Counted from the first letter of the stretch, positions 45,938 to 56,078 are shown. The stretch: DNA of 57,919 nucleotides from Coriobacteriia bacterium (GCA_015655215.1 JAATFL010000015.1:1-57919); one strand, 5' to 3'. Numbers and translations are program-made. Notes: generated by a model from the sequence alone, not told the origin.

Positions 45938-45998
45938 TTGCCTTTTCTCCATGCCCCTGTAATATGAGCAAATGAACATATGAGCAATTCAACATATA
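45938..45998 (+). promoter_or_regulatory. Promoter and candidate metal-sensor operator
   Basis: TTGCCT (45938-45943) and TAATAT (45960-45965) are 16 bp apart. The -10 runs into ATATGAGCAA, repeated 18 bp later, and a TGAA/TTCA pair lies between 45973 and 45992. ArsR/SmtB operators are AT-rich with TGAA/TTCA arms, so this is the likely self-regulating site. AGGAGGAG at 46001-46008 is the ribosome site. Confidence 0.55.
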
Positions 45999-46011
45999 TG
46001 AGGAGGAGCAA

Positions 46012-46425
46012 ATGGGAGACGGGCACGATCATGACGTCGATGAGGAGCGGAAGGTCCATCGCTGCGCGCAACCCGGCCCGTTCGAGGAGGATGCCGATGC
46101 GGCATTGTGCGAGCGCGTACGGGACATCATCCCCGATGACCGACTCGTGTGCCAGGCGACCGAGATATTCGCTGCCCTGGCCGATTCGACGCGCTTCCGC
46201 GTCCTCACGGCCCTCATGGAGGGCCCCCTGCGCGTAGGTGACCTGGTCAGCGCATGCAACGTGTCACAGTCCGCGGTGAGCCATCAACTGCGTCTGCTGC
46301 GCGACCGCGATCTGGTCGCGTCGAGCCGCGACGGGCAATCCATGATCTACAGCCTGTCCGATGACCACGTACGTACGCTGCTCATCGTGGCGGTACGTCA
46401 CGCCGACGAGCGCCTGGAAGGATAG
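46012..46425 (+). CDS. ArsR/SmtB-family metal-responsive repressor
   Basis: A 137-aa winged-helix repressor. The HTH is VGDLVSACNVSQSAVSHQLRLL. The C-terminal helix holds a complete alpha-5 zinc-type site, D117, H119, H130 and E133, spaced exactly as D104/H106/H117/E120 of SmtB. The thiolate ELCVCD motif of CadC is absent, so Zn or Co is a better guess than Cd or Pb. The N-terminus has an HDHD stretch. The next gene is a P1B-ATPase, its probable target. Confidence 0.92.
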   Translation: MGDGHDHDVDEERKVHRCAQPGPFEEDADAALCERVRDIIPDDRLVCQATEIFAALADSTRFRVLTALMEGPLRVGDLVSACNVSQSAVSHQLRLLRDRDLVASSRDGQSMIYSLSDDHVRTLLIVAVRHADERLEG

Positions 46426-46432
46426 GTATCCC

Positions 46433-48961
46433 ATGCCCAATGTCAAGGTAGACGACGAGATGCTCGTCGAACGTTCTCCGAAGGGGACACAGCACGAGCG
46501 GACATGTTCTGGCGACTGCCAGGACCACGGGTGCCACGACCATGACGACTGCATCGACGACGACTGCATCGTCGACGATTGCGGCCCCTCGAAGCCCACG
46601 TCGTCCCTCTCGCACGGCATGACGTGCACCTGCCGTGTGTGTCAAGCCGTGTACCATCCCACCGACGAAAACAACCTCTTCCACATCGCGAGCTGGAAGG
46701 TGACCGGTCTCGACTGCCCCTCGTGCTCGGCCGAACTCGAACGGGCCGTCGTCGAGTTGCCCGAGGTCGACAGTGCCGTCCTGAACTACGGTGCCGCACT
46801 CCTGCGCGTGGCATGGGCCGAGGGGGTCGACGTCGCGGTCGCGACATCGACGGTGCTCGACACCGTCCGCAAGATGGGGTACGACGTGGTCGTGGAGGAG
46901 CAGGCCAAGCAATCCAAGCGCACGCTCCTCACGAAGCACAGCATCTCCCTCTGGGGGTCGGGTATCTTCACGATCGCCGCGCTCGTCGTCGATGTCGCCG
47001 GTCTCTCGGATGTGGGCGCCGACGCCCTCGCGATCGTCGGCGTGGTCTTCGGGCTCATCGTGCTGCTCCCCAAGGCCCTTCGCTCGTTGCGCCGCAAGAC
47101 GGTGGACATGAACGTCCTCATGCTCATCGCCGTGACCGGTGCCATCGCTTTGGGTAGCTTCGACGAGGCCGCGATGGTCATCTTCCTCGATGCGTTGGGA
47201 GATTGGCTCGAGGACGCCTCGATGCGGCGCAACCGCGAGTCCATCCGAGAGCTCATGACGCTCTCGCCCGAGACGGCACGCGTCCGTCGCGGCGACGAAG
47301 TCGTCGAGCTGCCGCTGTCCGAGGTGGTGGTGGGAGATGTCGCCATCATCCGTCCGGGAGACCGCATCCCGCTCGACGGCGTCGTGCGCCGTGGCGCGGC
47401 CTCGGTGGATGAGGCACCCATCACCGGCGAGCCCATCCCGGCTTACAAGGACACGGGTGCGAACCTTTACGCCGGCTCGCTCTCCACCGACGGGATGATC
47501 GAGATGGAGATCACGGCACTGGTCGCGGACTCCACGCTCATGCGCATCATCCACCTGGTGGAGGAGGCCCAGGCGACACGGGCCCCCTACGAGACGTTCG
47601 TGGACCGGTTCGCGAAGTACTACACGCCCGCCGTGGTGTGCATTGCGATACTCGTGGCCGTCATACCCACCCTCATATCGATGTTCACCCCACTCTACCT
47701 CGGTAGCTTCCATACGTTCGCCTATTACGCGATCTGCCTGCTCGTCATCTCGTGCCCATGCGCGCTCGTCATCTCGACGCCCGTCTCCATCGTCTCCGCC
47801 ATCACGCGTGCGGCGCGCGACGGCGTGCTGGTGAAGGGAGGCGCGTTCCTTGAGCTGGGCGCCAGGGTCGACACGGTGGCGTTTGACAAGACCGGCACCC
47901 TCACGCGTGGTAAGCCGGCCGTGACCGGCGTCGAGGTGCTGGAGGGCTTCTCGCGCACGGACGTGCTGCGCATGGCCGCCGCGCTCGAGGGCGCCTCGAC
48001 GCACCCGCTGGCGCGTGCGGTGGTCGCTGCCGCTCGCAGCGATGGTCCCGAGGCGATGACGACGGTGCTCCCGGAACCCACGAGGGTGGTCGAGGTCGCC
48101 GGACAGGGTATCCAGGGTACGGTCGAGGGCCATGCCTGTATCGTGGGCAAGCCGGAGTTCGCACGGGGCTTCCTGTCGGACGCCTCGCGTCCCTCCGTCG
48201 TCGAAGCGCCTGCCGATGCCTTCTCACATGCCCTCTCGCTGGCGGACGCCAGCGCGGCGACCGCCCTGTGCGTCGTCATAGACGGCGACGCGGCAGGTGT
48301 GATCATGGTAGCCGACGAAGTGCGTGCCGAGACCCCTGCCATCATCGCCCAACTCAAGCGCGTGGGCATCGAGAACACGGTCATGCTCACTGGCGACAAC
48401 GCGACGACCGCGGCCACCGTCGCCAAGGCGGCGGGTGTGAGCGCGTACCATGCCGCCCTGCTCCCCCAGGATAAGACCACGATCCTCAATGGCCTCAAGC
48501 ATAAGGGCGCGGCCGTCGTGATGGTGGGGGACGGCATCAACGACACGCCTGCGCTCGCCGCGGCGGACATCGGCATCGCGATGGGTGCCGCCGGCAGCGA
48601 CTCCGCGCTCGAGGTGGCCGACGTGGCGCTCCTCGCCGACGACCTGACGGCCCTACCCTCGTTCCTCGCACTATCGAAGCGCACGATGCGCGTCATCCAC
48701 CAGAACGTCGCGCTCGCCCTCGGGTTCAAGGTCGGTATCGGTGGCCTTGCGTTCGTGGCGCTTTCCATGGGTCTTCCCGCACTTGCCCTGGCCGTGTTCG
48801 CGGATACGGGCGTCGCCGTCATCGTGATTCTCAACGGCATGCGCTTGCTGCGGCCGGTGGGCAAGAGGGTGCACGCGACCGTTGCCATCGATGCGGCGGC
48901 TCCGGGCGGGAGCTCATCTTCTGACAGCAAGAGGATCCGTGACGATACCACGGCCATCTGA
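46433..48961 (+). CDS. P1B-type heavy-metal-translocating ATPase
   Basis: An 842-aa ZntA/CadA-like exporter. The N-terminal ~80 residues are rich in Cys, His and Asp (for example CHDHDDC) and probably bind metal. A heavy-metal domain follows with GLDCPSCS (C95, C98). Then come membrane helices, the CPC motif in ISCPCALVIS, the phosphorylated Asp in DKTGTLT, the STHPLA motif and GDGINDTPAL. The CPC motif and zinc-type sensor next door suggest Zn/Cd/Pb export. ATG 46433 lies 7 bp after the repressor stop; the frame is open from 46361. Confidence 0.94.
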   Translation: MPNVKVDDEMLVERSPKGTQHERTCSGDCQDHGCHDHDDCIDDDCIVDDCGPSKPTSSLSHGMTCTCRVCQAVYHPTDENNLFHIASWKVTGLDCPSCSAELERAVVELPEVDSAVLNYGAALLRVAWAEGVDVAVATSTVLDTVRKMGYDVVVEEQAKQSKRTLLTKHSISLWGSGIFTIAALVVDVAGLSDVGADALAIVGVVFGLIVLLPKALRSLRRKTVDMNVLMLIAVTGAIALGSFDEAAMVIFLDALGDWLEDASMRRNRESIRELMTLSPETARVRRGDEVVELPLSEVVVGDVAIIRPGDRIPLDGVVRRGAASVDEAPITGEPIPAYKDTGANLYAGSLSTDGMIEMEITALVADSTLMRIIHLVEEAQATRAPYETFVDRFAKYYTPAVVCIAILVAVIPTLISMFTPLYLGSFHTFAYYAICLLVISCPCALVISTPVSIVSAITRAARDGVLVKGGAFLELGARVDTVAFDKTGTLTRGKPAVTGVEVLEGFSRTDVLRMAAALEGASTHPLARAVVAAARSDGPEAMTTVLPEPTRVVEVAGQGIQGTVEGHACIVGKPEFARGFLSDASRPSVVEAPADAFSHALSLADASAATALCVVIDGDAAGVIMVADEVRAETPAIIAQLKRVGIENTVMLTGDNATTAATVAKAAGVSAYHAALLPQDKTTILNGLKHKGAAVVMVGDGINDTPALAAADIGIAMGAAGSDSALEVADVALLADDLTALPSFLALSKRTMRVIHQNVALALGFKVGIGGLAFVALSMGLPALALAVFADTGVAVIVILNGMRLLRPVGKRVHATVAIDAAAPGGSSSSDSKRIRDDTTAI

Positions 48962-48988
48962 CGCCATCGGAAAGGTCAGACGTTCCCG

Positions 48989-50071
48989 CTATCGCTTGCC
49001 GGAGGGCGCCTTGGTCGGGGCGTCTTCCGGCACCGGGTCAGCGGTCTTCGCCTTGGAGGCGCCGATGCAAAACGGCGAGCAGACCAGGATGGGAAGGTAG
49101 AAGGTCACCACGCGCCACATCAGCACGGCCACCGCCACCGAGGTGCCGGCGGGGAAGAAGAGCGAGAAGATGACTGCGAACATGCCCTCGGCACCACCGG
49201 CACCACCCGGGGTGGGTATCGAGGCCGACACCATGATCACGAAGGCGGTCGCCGCCAGGCACTGGAGCAGCGGGGGTGTCACGCCCATGGCGCGGCATAT
49301 GCAGTACGGGACGATCAGGACGAACTGCAGCTGAACGAAGGTGAGCAGCAAGAGTTTGAGAAAGTCCCGGGGGTTCTTGATGAGCGTGCCGGCACTCTTC
49401 TCGTACACGACCAGCTCCGACGTGATACGAGCGGAGGCTGCCGTGGACTTCTCCCGCAGGGGCGTGTGCTTGAGCGCGGAGAAGACGAGGCCGACGACGT
49501 GGCGTACGGTACGTGGCCGCACCATCATGCCCACGAGTGCCGCGAGGATGACGAGCTGCACGAGGAATGCGAGTCCCACGATCCAGTTGATGCCCACCAC
49601 CGCGTCGTCGAGGAGTGGCCAGGCGTAGAGCACCGAGGCCACGCAGCATCCGGAAAGGACGAGCTGGTAGAGGAGGAACTTGTTGAGGATCAGGGGAATC
49701 GACTCCCCGAAGGGAAGCCCGCCGTGACGCCAGAGGCTCCAGGACTGCATGGCCTGCCCGCCGCTGGAAAACGGGGTGACGTTGTTGAAGAACACCAACA
49801 CGAACGTACTCCGCAGCGCCGCACCGAACGCGAGGGGATGCTCGATGGGTCTGGCGAGCACGTCGAGGATGTACGCCTCCACGAGCCAACCGACGAACAT
49901 GAGCGCTACGCCAAGGATGATCCAGGCGGAACGAGGCCAGGTGAGCGCTTGGGGGAGCATCCTGATCTCACCGGTGATGAACAGATAGGCCACGAGTATC
50001 GTCGCGCACAGGACCACGGCACCCAGCGAGAGCGAGCGGCTGTTCACGTGGATCCTGGGCCTGCCGGCCAT
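48989..50071 (-). CDS. UPF0104/MprF-like flippase-domain membrane protein
   Basis: A 360-aa polytopic protein of the lysylphosphatidylglycerol synthase transmembrane-region family (YbhN-like). Family features are FNNVTPFSSGGQAMQ and SIPTPGGAGGAEG, with about eight helices. No synthase domain follows, so it is a stand-alone membrane protein, perhaps for lipid translocation. ATG 50071 has AGAGAGG upstream; in-frame starts up to 50125 exist. It lies downstream of larE on the same strand and converges on the metal ATPase. Confidence 0.85.
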   Translation of the reverse strand: MAGRPRIHVNSRSLSLGAVVLCATILVAYLFITGEIRMLPQALTWPRSAWIILGVALMFVGWLVEAYILDVLARPIEHPLAFGAALRSTFVLVFFNNVTPFSSGGQAMQSWSLWRHGGLPFGESIPLILNKFLLYQLVLSGCCVASVLYAWPLLDDAVVGINWIVGLAFLVQLVILAALVGMMVRPRTVRHVVGLVFSALKHTPLREKSTAASARITSELVVYEKSAGTLIKNPRDFLKLLLLTFVQLQFVLIVPYCICRAMGVTPPLLQCLAATAFVIMVSASIPTPGGAGGAEGMFAVIFSLFFPAGTSVAVAVLMWRVVTFYLPILVCSPFCIGASKAKTADPVPEDAPTKAPSGKR

Positions 50072-50233
50072 CGGCATCCTCTCTTGGCGTTGCATGTCAG
50101 ACGACTTCTTCGTGAGAGACACCACCGATGGTCCAAACTGCTCGTAACGGGCGAAAACCTACCATCGCCATGGTACACGCTTGCAACCTGCGACAAGGTT
50201 ACGGTTGGTTATGGGCTGGGTGACGTATGTGCC

Positions 50234-51124
50234 CTATGCGTCAAAGGAACCGCTCCGGTATCCTTTCGGGTCGATGGTCACCTCTCGAAAGCCCAGCTGG
50301 ATGAAGTGGTGCGTCAGCTTGTCTCGTCGCGTGTCGCTCAGCGCCGCAAGCGTCGCAGGCGGCAGCTCGACGCGTGCGGTCCCGGCCTCGCTGCGTACCC
50401 GCAGCGTCTGCTCGCCCAGGTCCTCGCGCAGCCACGCCTCCGCCGCGCGCACCCGGTCGAGCTTCTCGGGCGTGAGCTCCTCGCCATAGGGGAAGCGCGT
50501 CGCCAGGCACGGCGAGCTCGGGAGGTCGGCTGTGGGTAGTCCCAGGAAGCGGGATATCTCTCGCACGCGCTCCTTGGTGATGCCCGCCTCCGCGAGGGGC
50601 GCCCTGCACCCCAACTCCTCTGCGGCCCGTTCGCCGGGTCGGTCGGTCGTGAGGTCGTCGGCGTTCTCACCGTGGAGCACCACCCATCCACGGGGTGCGG
50701 CCATCTCGCCCAACCTTGCGAACAGGCCTCGCTTGCACCAGTAGCACCGGTCGCGGGGGTTGGTGCGCACGAAGTCGGACGACCATCCGGGGTGGCGGAT
50801 CTCCTGGTAGGGGATGCCCATGGCCGCGGCATTCTCTCGGGCACGTTGGGCCTCTCCCTGCGAGAGGAGCGGGGAACCGGCGAGGACCGCCAGCATGTTG
50901 CCTCCCAGCACGCGGTGGGCGATGAATGCCACGAGCGCGGAATCCGCACCACCCGAATAGGCCACGATCGCACCCCTCGACGCCGCGACCATCTCCCCAC
51001 GGGAGGTCGCGATGGTCGCCGGGGCGGCCCCGGCGGTGCGGCTCACCGCCAGGGGGTCTGCCACCGTCTGGGCGATGGTGCGTTCGAGCTGGGCGACGAG
51101 ATCGTCCGTTTCGCTGGTGTCCAT
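50234..51124 (-). CDS. larE: ATP-dependent sacrificial sulfur transferase, LarE family
   Basis: A 296-aa PP-loop enzyme. The PP-loop is YSGGADSAL near residue 55, followed by NPRDRCYWCKRGLF and SSPCLATRFPYG, which holds the cysteine used as sacrificial sulfur donor in LarE. LarE builds the nickel-pincer nucleotide of lactate racemase and relatives. No larA, larB or larC is in the window, so the client enzyme is elsewhere or unknown. GAGGAG precedes the ATG. Confidence 0.88.
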   Translation of the reverse strand: MDTSETDDLVAQLERTIAQTVADPLAVSRTAGAAPATIATSRGEMVAASRGAIVAYSGGADSALVAFIAHRVLGGNMLAVLAGSPLLSQGEAQRARENAAAMGIPYQEIRHPGWSSDFVRTNPRDRCYWCKRGLFARLGEMAAPRGWVVLHGENADDLTTDRPGERAAEELGCRAPLAEAGITKERVREISRFLGLPTADLPSSPCLATRFPYGEELTPEKLDRVRAAEAWLREDLGEQTLRVRSEAGTARVELPPATLAALSDTRRDKLTHHFIQLGFREVTIDPKGYRSGSFDA

Positions 51125-51253
51125 ACGATCGACTCCTCGAAGATCGGGGTGCTTCTCTTCTCTGGAAATTGATAGTACATAAGTGGTATATTGCTTACGG
51201 GAACCGATATAACATTATCCACTCCTCGTCGAATGCTGCAACAAGGGGGAAGC

Positions 51254-51385
51254 ATGCAAGATCTCATGAGCGCCATCGCGACGGGTGGCACGGATACCCG
51301 CAACATGATCGCCGCCGCAATCTTCGTCATCCTCGGTCTCATCGCGCTGGCGATCGTCAATCGCTGGCTCAAGATGCATCGGTAG
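51254..51385 (+). CDS. Small single-helix membrane protein, 43 aa
   Basis: A 43-aa ORF with the ribosome site AAGGGGGAAG directly upstream of ATG 51254. The N-terminal ~18 residues are polar, and the rest is one hydrophobic helix (about 19-36: AAAIFVILGLIALAIVNR) ending in a basic tail. It stands alone between larE (divergent) and uvrA. I do not recognise a family. The composition and ribosome site support translation. Confidence 0.6.
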   Translation: MQDLMSAIATGGTDTRNMIAAAIFVILGLIALAIVNRWLKMHR

Positions 51386-51604
51386 CGTCTCCTGCCTGTC
51401 TCGCCGTCGATCCGACGGGGCGGCGTGGGCTTCCCTCCTCGAGCCGGGGGGCCATGCGGACCATCCATCCACCATGCTCCAGACACCGCTCGCCTCGTGC
51501 CATCACTCCACTAACCGTGTTCATCTCGCACATGGCGCTGTCACGGATTCGCGGCACGACCTGGCAGTGCAATCGCCGTACAATAGGAGTTTGGCAGAAA
51601 GGCT

Positions 51605-51630
51605 CTCCCCGTAGGGGGAGGGGTTTTCTT
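51605..51630 (+). terminator. Terminator-like hairpin in the uvrA leader
   Basis: CTCCCC (51605-51610), loop GTAG and GGGGAG (51615-51620) are followed by GGGTTTTCTT. It starts about 15 nt after the predicted transcription start and 45 nt before the uvrA GTG, so it could act as an attenuator or as the end of a short RNA. Confidence 0.55.
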
Positions 51631-51640
51631 CCTTGAACAC

Positions 51641-51652
51641 TTCCGTACGGAA
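51641..51652. promoter_or_regulatory. TTCCGTACGGAA palindrome before uvrA
   Basis: A perfect 12-bp palindrome sits 12 bp upstream of the uvrA start codon, overlapping the ribosome-site zone. It may be an operator or an mRNA stem that limits initiation. It does not match known SOS boxes. Confidence 0.45.
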
Positions 51653-51664
51653 AGTAGGTAGCAC

Positions 51665-54616
51665 GTGCCTCAGGACAGCATCGTCATCAAAGGTGCCCGC
51701 GAGCATAACCTCAAGGGTTTCGACCTTACCATACCCCGCGACAAGCTCGTCGTGATCACCGGCCTCTCCGGCTCGGGCAAGAGTTCCCTTGCATTCGACA
51801 CCATCTACGCCGAGGGCCAGCGTCGCTATGTGGAGTCGCTCTCGAGCTATGCGCGGCAGTTCCTCGGGCAGATGGACAAGCCCGACCTCGACAGCATCGA
51901 TGGCCTCTCGCCGGCCGTCTCCATCGACCAGAAGACCACGAGCAGGAACCCGCGCTCCACGGTTGGTACCGTCACCGAGATATATGACTACCTGCGCCTG
52001 CTCTTTGCGCGAATCGGCATCCCGCACTGCCCCGAATGCGGTCGTGTGATCGAACGGCAGACCACCGACCAGGTGGCGGATAAGATCGCCACGTTGGGCG
52101 AGCGCACCAAGCTCATGCTCATGGCCCCGGTGGTGCGTGGACGCAAGGGCGAGTATGGCAAGCTCTTCGCCGATCTCTCCCGTATGGGTTTCTCGCGCGT
52201 ACGGGTCGATGGGACCATCTACAACCTCGCCGACGAGATCAAGCTCAACAAGAAGCTCAAGCACAACGTGGACGTGGTGGTCGACCGCGTCGTCGTGAAG
52301 CGAGATGGCCTCTCCCGCATCGCCGAGGCGGTGGAGACGGCCACCAACCTTGCCGACGGCAACGTGGTGGTGCGCACGGTGGGCGCGCCCACCAACCCCG
52401 ACGCTCCCATCCTGGCCGACGCGATGCCGGCCACGCGCGCCGCGCAGGCCGCCGCCTCCTCGTCGCTGTCCGCCCCGTCCGCCGCACAGGCTGCGGACGG
52501 GGACGATGGCGGCATCGAGATCGCCTTCTCGCTCGCGCTCGCCTGTCCGGAGCACGGACACTCCATCGATGGCCTCGAGCCGCGCGACTTCTCGTTCAAT
52601 GCGCCGTACGGCGCGTGTCCCGACTGCCTGGGCCTGGGCTTTCGCCAGGAGGTCGACCCCTCGCTCCTGGTACCCGATCCCAGGCTCTCTCTGGCAGAGG
52701 GCGCGCTTGCGGCCTTCTCGAGCAACTCGAACTACTATCCGCAGATCATCGCCGCCGTGGCACAGCACATCGGTGTCTCGGTCGACACGCCCTGGGAGGA
52801 TCTTTCCAAGGGGGAGCAGGACGTGTTCATGGATGGCCTGGGCTCCCAGAAGATACGGGTGGACTACGTCACGCGCGATGGGCGCGACACGCACTGGTTC
52901 GTCAAGTACGCGGGCGCACGGCAGATCGTCCTCGACCGTCACAAGGAGACCGGGAGCGAGAACGTGCGCGACAGGCTCGAGGAGCTCATGGTGGACATGC
53001 CGTGCCCCACATGCCATGGTGCGCGCCTCAAGCCGGAGATACTCGGCGTCACGGTGGGGGATAGGAACATCTACGAGGTGACGCAGCTCTCCGCCCGCGA
53101 CAGCCTCGAGTTCTTCGAGCACCTGCGACTCAACGAGCGCGAGACGCTCATCGGCGCCCGCATCGTCAAGGAGATCCGCGAGCGCCTGCGCTTCTTGGTG
53201 GACGTGGGTCTTGACTATCTCACGCTGGAGCGCGCCACGGCCACCCTCTCCGGGGGGGAGGCCCAGCGGATCCGCCTTGCCACGCAGATCGGCGCCGGCC
53301 TGATGGGGGTGCTCTACATCCTCGACGAGCCGTCCATCGGATTGCACCAGCGTGACAACGAGCGGCTCATCGCCACGCTCAGGCGCCTGCGCGACCTGGG
53401 CAACACCGTGATCGTGGTGGAGCACGACGAGGACACCATCCGCGCGGCGGACTACGTCATCGACATCGGTCCGGGCGCCGGGGAGCACGGCGGCTACATC
53501 ACCGCGGCCGGCACGCCCGAGCAGATCCTGCAGGCAAGCGGCTCGCTCACCGCCGACTACCTTTCGGGGCGTCGGAGCATCCCCGTGCCTTCGGTGCGTC
53601 GCCATCCCCGTCGCGGCAAGATCGTGATGACCGGCGTGTCCGAGAACAACCTCAAGGACGTGGACGTGAGCATCCAGCTGGGCACCCTCACGGTGGTTAC
53701 CGGTGTGTCGGGATCGGGTAAGAGCTCGCTCGTGAGCGACACCCTCGCACCGGCGCTCATGAACAAGGTCAACCGCGCGCGACGGCACGTGGGCGCGTAC
53801 CGCAAGCTCACCGGCGTGGACGCGCTCGACAAGGTGATCAACATCGACCAGTCGCCCATCGGGCGCACCCCGCGCTCCAACCCGGCTACCTACACCGGGC
53901 TGTGGGACGACATCAGGCAGCTCTTCGCCTCCACGCCAGAGGCCAAGCTGCGCGGGTACGGCCCCGGGCGCTTCTCGTTCAACGTGAGCGACGGTCGTTG
54001 CGAGGCATGCAAGGGCGACGGCCAGGTCAAGGTGGAGATGCACTTCCTCCCCGACATCTACGTGCCGTGCGAGGTCTGCGGCGGTGCGCGCTACAATCGC
54101 GATACGCTGCAGGTGGCCTATCGCGGCAAGAACGTCTCCGACCTGCTCAACATGAGCGTGGACGAGGCCCTGGGGTTCTTCGAGAACGTCCCCCCGATCG
54201 CCCGCAAGTTGCAGACGCTCTTCGACGTGGGGTTGGGCTACATCCGTCTCGGACAGCCCGCCACCACCCTGTCGGGCGGCGAGGCGCAGCGCGTCAAGCT
54301 GGCGAGCGAGTTACAGCGTCGTCAGACCGGCCGTACGTTCTACATCCTCGACGAGCCCACGACGGGCCTGCACTTCGAGGACGTCCGACAGCTCCTCGTC
54401 GTGCTGGAGCGCCTGGTCGACAAGGGCAACACGGTGCTGGTGATCGAGCATAACCTCGATGTGATCAAGTGCGCCGACCAGCTCATCGACCTCGGGCCGG
54501 AGGGTGGCGACAAAGGGGGCGCCATCATGGTCGCTGGCACTCCCGAGCAGGTGGCCGCCACGCCGGAGAGCTACACGGGTCAGTTCCTGGCGAAGACGCT
54601 CAAGGGTCGCGAGTAG
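51665..54616 (+). CDS. uvrA: Excinuclease ABC subunit A
   Basis: A 983-aa DNA damage-recognition ATPase with two ABC modules. Walker A sequences are [12 protein letters not shown] (about 31-42) and [12 protein letters not shown] (about 680); signatures are [12 protein letters not shown] and [12 protein letters not shown]. Zinc-binding CPECG, CPDCLG, CPTCHG and CEACKG pairs are visible. A Ser/Ala-rich insert of about 40 residues (around 250-280) interrupts the first module. GTG 51665 is the start. MATE follows 1 bp after the stop. Confidence 0.96.
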   Translation: MPQDSIVIKGAREHNLKGFDLTIPRDKLVVITGLSGSGKSSLAFDTIYAEGQRRYVESLSSYARQFLGQMDKPDLDSIDGLSPAVSIDQKTTSRNPRSTVGTVTEIYDYLRLLFARIGIPHCPECGRVIERQTTDQVADKIATLGERTKLMLMAPVVRGRKGEYGKLFADLSRMGFSRVRVDGTIYNLADEIKLNKKLKHNVDVVVDRVVVKRDGLSRIAEAVETATNLADGNVVVRTVGAPTNPDAPILADAMPATRAAQAAASSSLSAPSAAQAADGDDGGIEIAFSLALACPEHGHSIDGLEPRDFSFNAPYGACPDCLGLGFRQEVDPSLLVPDPRLSLAEGALAAFSSNSNYYPQIIAAVAQHIGVSVDTPWEDLSKGEQDVFMDGLGSQKIRVDYVTRDGRDTHWFVKYAGARQIVLDRHKETGSENVRDRLEELMVDMPCPTCHGARLKPEILGVTVGDRNIYEVTQLSARDSLEFFEHLRLNERETLIGARIVKEIRERLRFLVDVGLDYLTLERATATLSGGEAQRIRLATQIGAGLMGVLYILDEPSIGLHQRDNERLIATLRRLRDLGNTVIVVEHDEDTIRAADYVIDIGPGAGEHGGYITAAGTPEQILQASGSLTADYLSGRRSIPVPSVRRHPRRGKIVMTGVSENNLKDVDVSIQLGTLTVVTGVSGSGKSSLVSDTLAPALMNKVNRARRHVGAYRKLTGVDALDKVINIDQSPIGRTPRSNPATYTGLWDDIRQLFASTPEAKLRGYGPGRFSFNVSDGRCEACKGDGQVKVEMHFLPDIYVPCEVCGGARYNRDTLQVAYRGKNVSDLLNMSVDEALGFFENVPPIARKLQTLFDVGLGYIRLGQPATTLSGGEAQRVKLASELQRRQTGRTFYILDEPTTGLHFEDVRQLLVVLERLVDKGNTVLVIEHNLDVIKCADQLIDLGPEGGDKGGAIMVAGTPEQVAATPESYTGQFLAKTLKGRE

Positions 54617-54617
54617 C

Positions 54618-56078
54618 ATGGCCGCCCTCGTGCGGGCCGCGAACGGCCCTGCTCCTCTCCCCAGCCCCGGTGGCGCGGCGTCGGGTGCCTCCGGGTCCGG
54701 CAACCCGTTGGGTACCGAGCCCATCAGCAGGCTGGTCTACCGGTTTGGCGCACCCAGCATTCTCGCCATGATCGTCGCGGCGTTCTACAACATCGTCGAC
54801 CAGATCTTCATCGGCCAGGGTGTGGGCATGCTGGGCAACGCCGCCACCAACGTCGCGCTGCCCTTCACCACGGTGGCGTTGGCGCTGACCCTCATGATAG
54901 CCGTGGGCGGTTCGTCCAACTTCAACCTCCAGCAGTGTGCCGGGCATGGGCGGGAGGCGGCCGCGCACCTCGGCAATGCGATCTCCCTGCTGCTGGTGAC
55001 CGCCGTGGTCCTCACCGTGCTCCTGCTCATCTTCATGGACCCGATGTTGCGTCTGTGCGGCGCCACCGACGAGGTGATGCCCTATGCGCGAACGTACGTC
55101 ACCATCATCGTGTGCGGGTTCCCGCTCTTCATGTGCGCCAACGCGTTCACCAACTTCATACGGGCCGACGGGTCGCCGCGCTATTCGATGATCTGCAACA
55201 TCACCGGCGCCGGCATCAACATCGTCCTCAATCCCACGTTCATATTCGCGCTGCACATGGGCATCGCGGGGTCGGCCCTCGCCACCGTCATCGGCGAGGG
55301 GGTGGCTACCGCGATGGCGCTCGTACGCCTGCTGCACTTCAGGACCGCACAACTGCAACGATCCGACTTCAGGTTGAACGGGCACAGCGTCCTTGGAATC
55401 GTCAAGTTGGGTAGTTCGCCGTGCATCAACCAACTCTCGATGCTCATCGTGCAGGTGGTGCTCAACAACCTGCTGGTGTACTACGGGAGCTTCTCCGTGT
55501 ATGGCAGCGAGATACCGCTGGCCGCCGTGGGTATCGTGATGAAGATCAACATGCTCTTCATGGCGTTCGTGATAGGGCTCGCACAGGGGTGCCAGCCCAT
55601 CATGGGCTTCAACTACGGGGCGCACAAGTACGAGCGGGTGCGCCACACCTACCGCCTCACCATCATCATCGTGACGGTGGCGTTCTCGGTGGCCTTCATC
55701 CTCTTCCAGGTGTTTCCACGCCAGATCATCTCGATATTCGGAGAGGGCAACGAACTCTACTTCGAGTTCTCCGAACGGTGCATGCGCATCTTCCTGGGGT
55801 TGGTGTTCCTCGACGGCATCCAGCCGGTGGCGTCGCAGTTCTTCTCCGCCATCGGCAAGGCTCCCAAGGGCGCGTTCCTCGCCCTCACGCGCCAGCTGCT
55901 CTTCATGGTGCCGGTGCTGCTGCTGTTCTCGTCGCTCTGGGGGATCGACGGGGTGCTGTACTCCGGTCCCACCGCCGACGCCCTTGCCGCCGCGGTCTCC
56001 ATCGTGTTCATCGTGCGCGAGATGCGCACGATCAAACGGATGGAAGCCCAAGAGGTTGCGGATGCCGCCAAGGCCTAG
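54618..56078 (+). CDS. MATE-family multidrug/cation antiporter
   Basis: A 486-aa transporter with 12 predicted helices. MATE features include FGAPSILAMIVAAFYNIVDQIFIGQGVG in helix 1 and the QGCQPIMGFNYGA motif at the start of the second half. A 35-aa Pro/Gly-rich N-terminus precedes the first helix. ATG 54618 lies just after the uvrA stop; the frame is open from 54504. The substrate is unknown. Confidence 0.93.
   Translation: MAALVRAANGPAPLPSPGGAASGASGSGNPLGTEPISRLVYRFGAPSILAMIVAAFYNIVDQIFIGQGVGMLGNAATNVALPFTTVALALTLMIAVGGSSNFNLQQCAGHGREAAAHLGNAISLLLVTAVVLTVLLLIFMDPMLRLCGATDEVMPYARTYVTIIVCGFPLFMCANAFTNFIRADGSPRYSMICNITGAGINIVLNPTFIFALHMGIAGSALATVIGEGVATAMALVRLLHFRTAQLQRSDFRLNGHSVLGIVKLGSSPCINQLSMLIVQVVLNNLLVYYGSFSVYGSEIPLAAVGIVMKINMLFMAFVIGLAQGCQPIMGFNYGAHKYERVRHTYRLTIIIVTVAFSVAFILFQVFPRQIISIFGEGNELYFEFSERCMRIFLGLVFLDGIQPVASQFFSAIGKAPKGAFLALTRQLLFMVPVLLLFSSLWGIDGVLYSGPTADALAAAVSIVFIVREMRTIKRMEAQEVADAAKA

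Larger units (their letters stand above)
51386..51664 (+). promoter_or_regulatory. uvrA upstream region
   Basis: 279 bp without a gene. TACAAT at 51579-51584 is a probable -10 for uvrA, with a weak -35. Downstream lie a hairpin with a T-run and a palindrome, listed separately. No GAAC-4nt-GTTC LexA box is seen. Confidence 0.5.

Noticed and set aside
51560-51664. LexA/SOS box before uvrA
   Set aside because: No GAAC-4nt-GTTC motif. TTCCGTACGGAA is a different palindrome.
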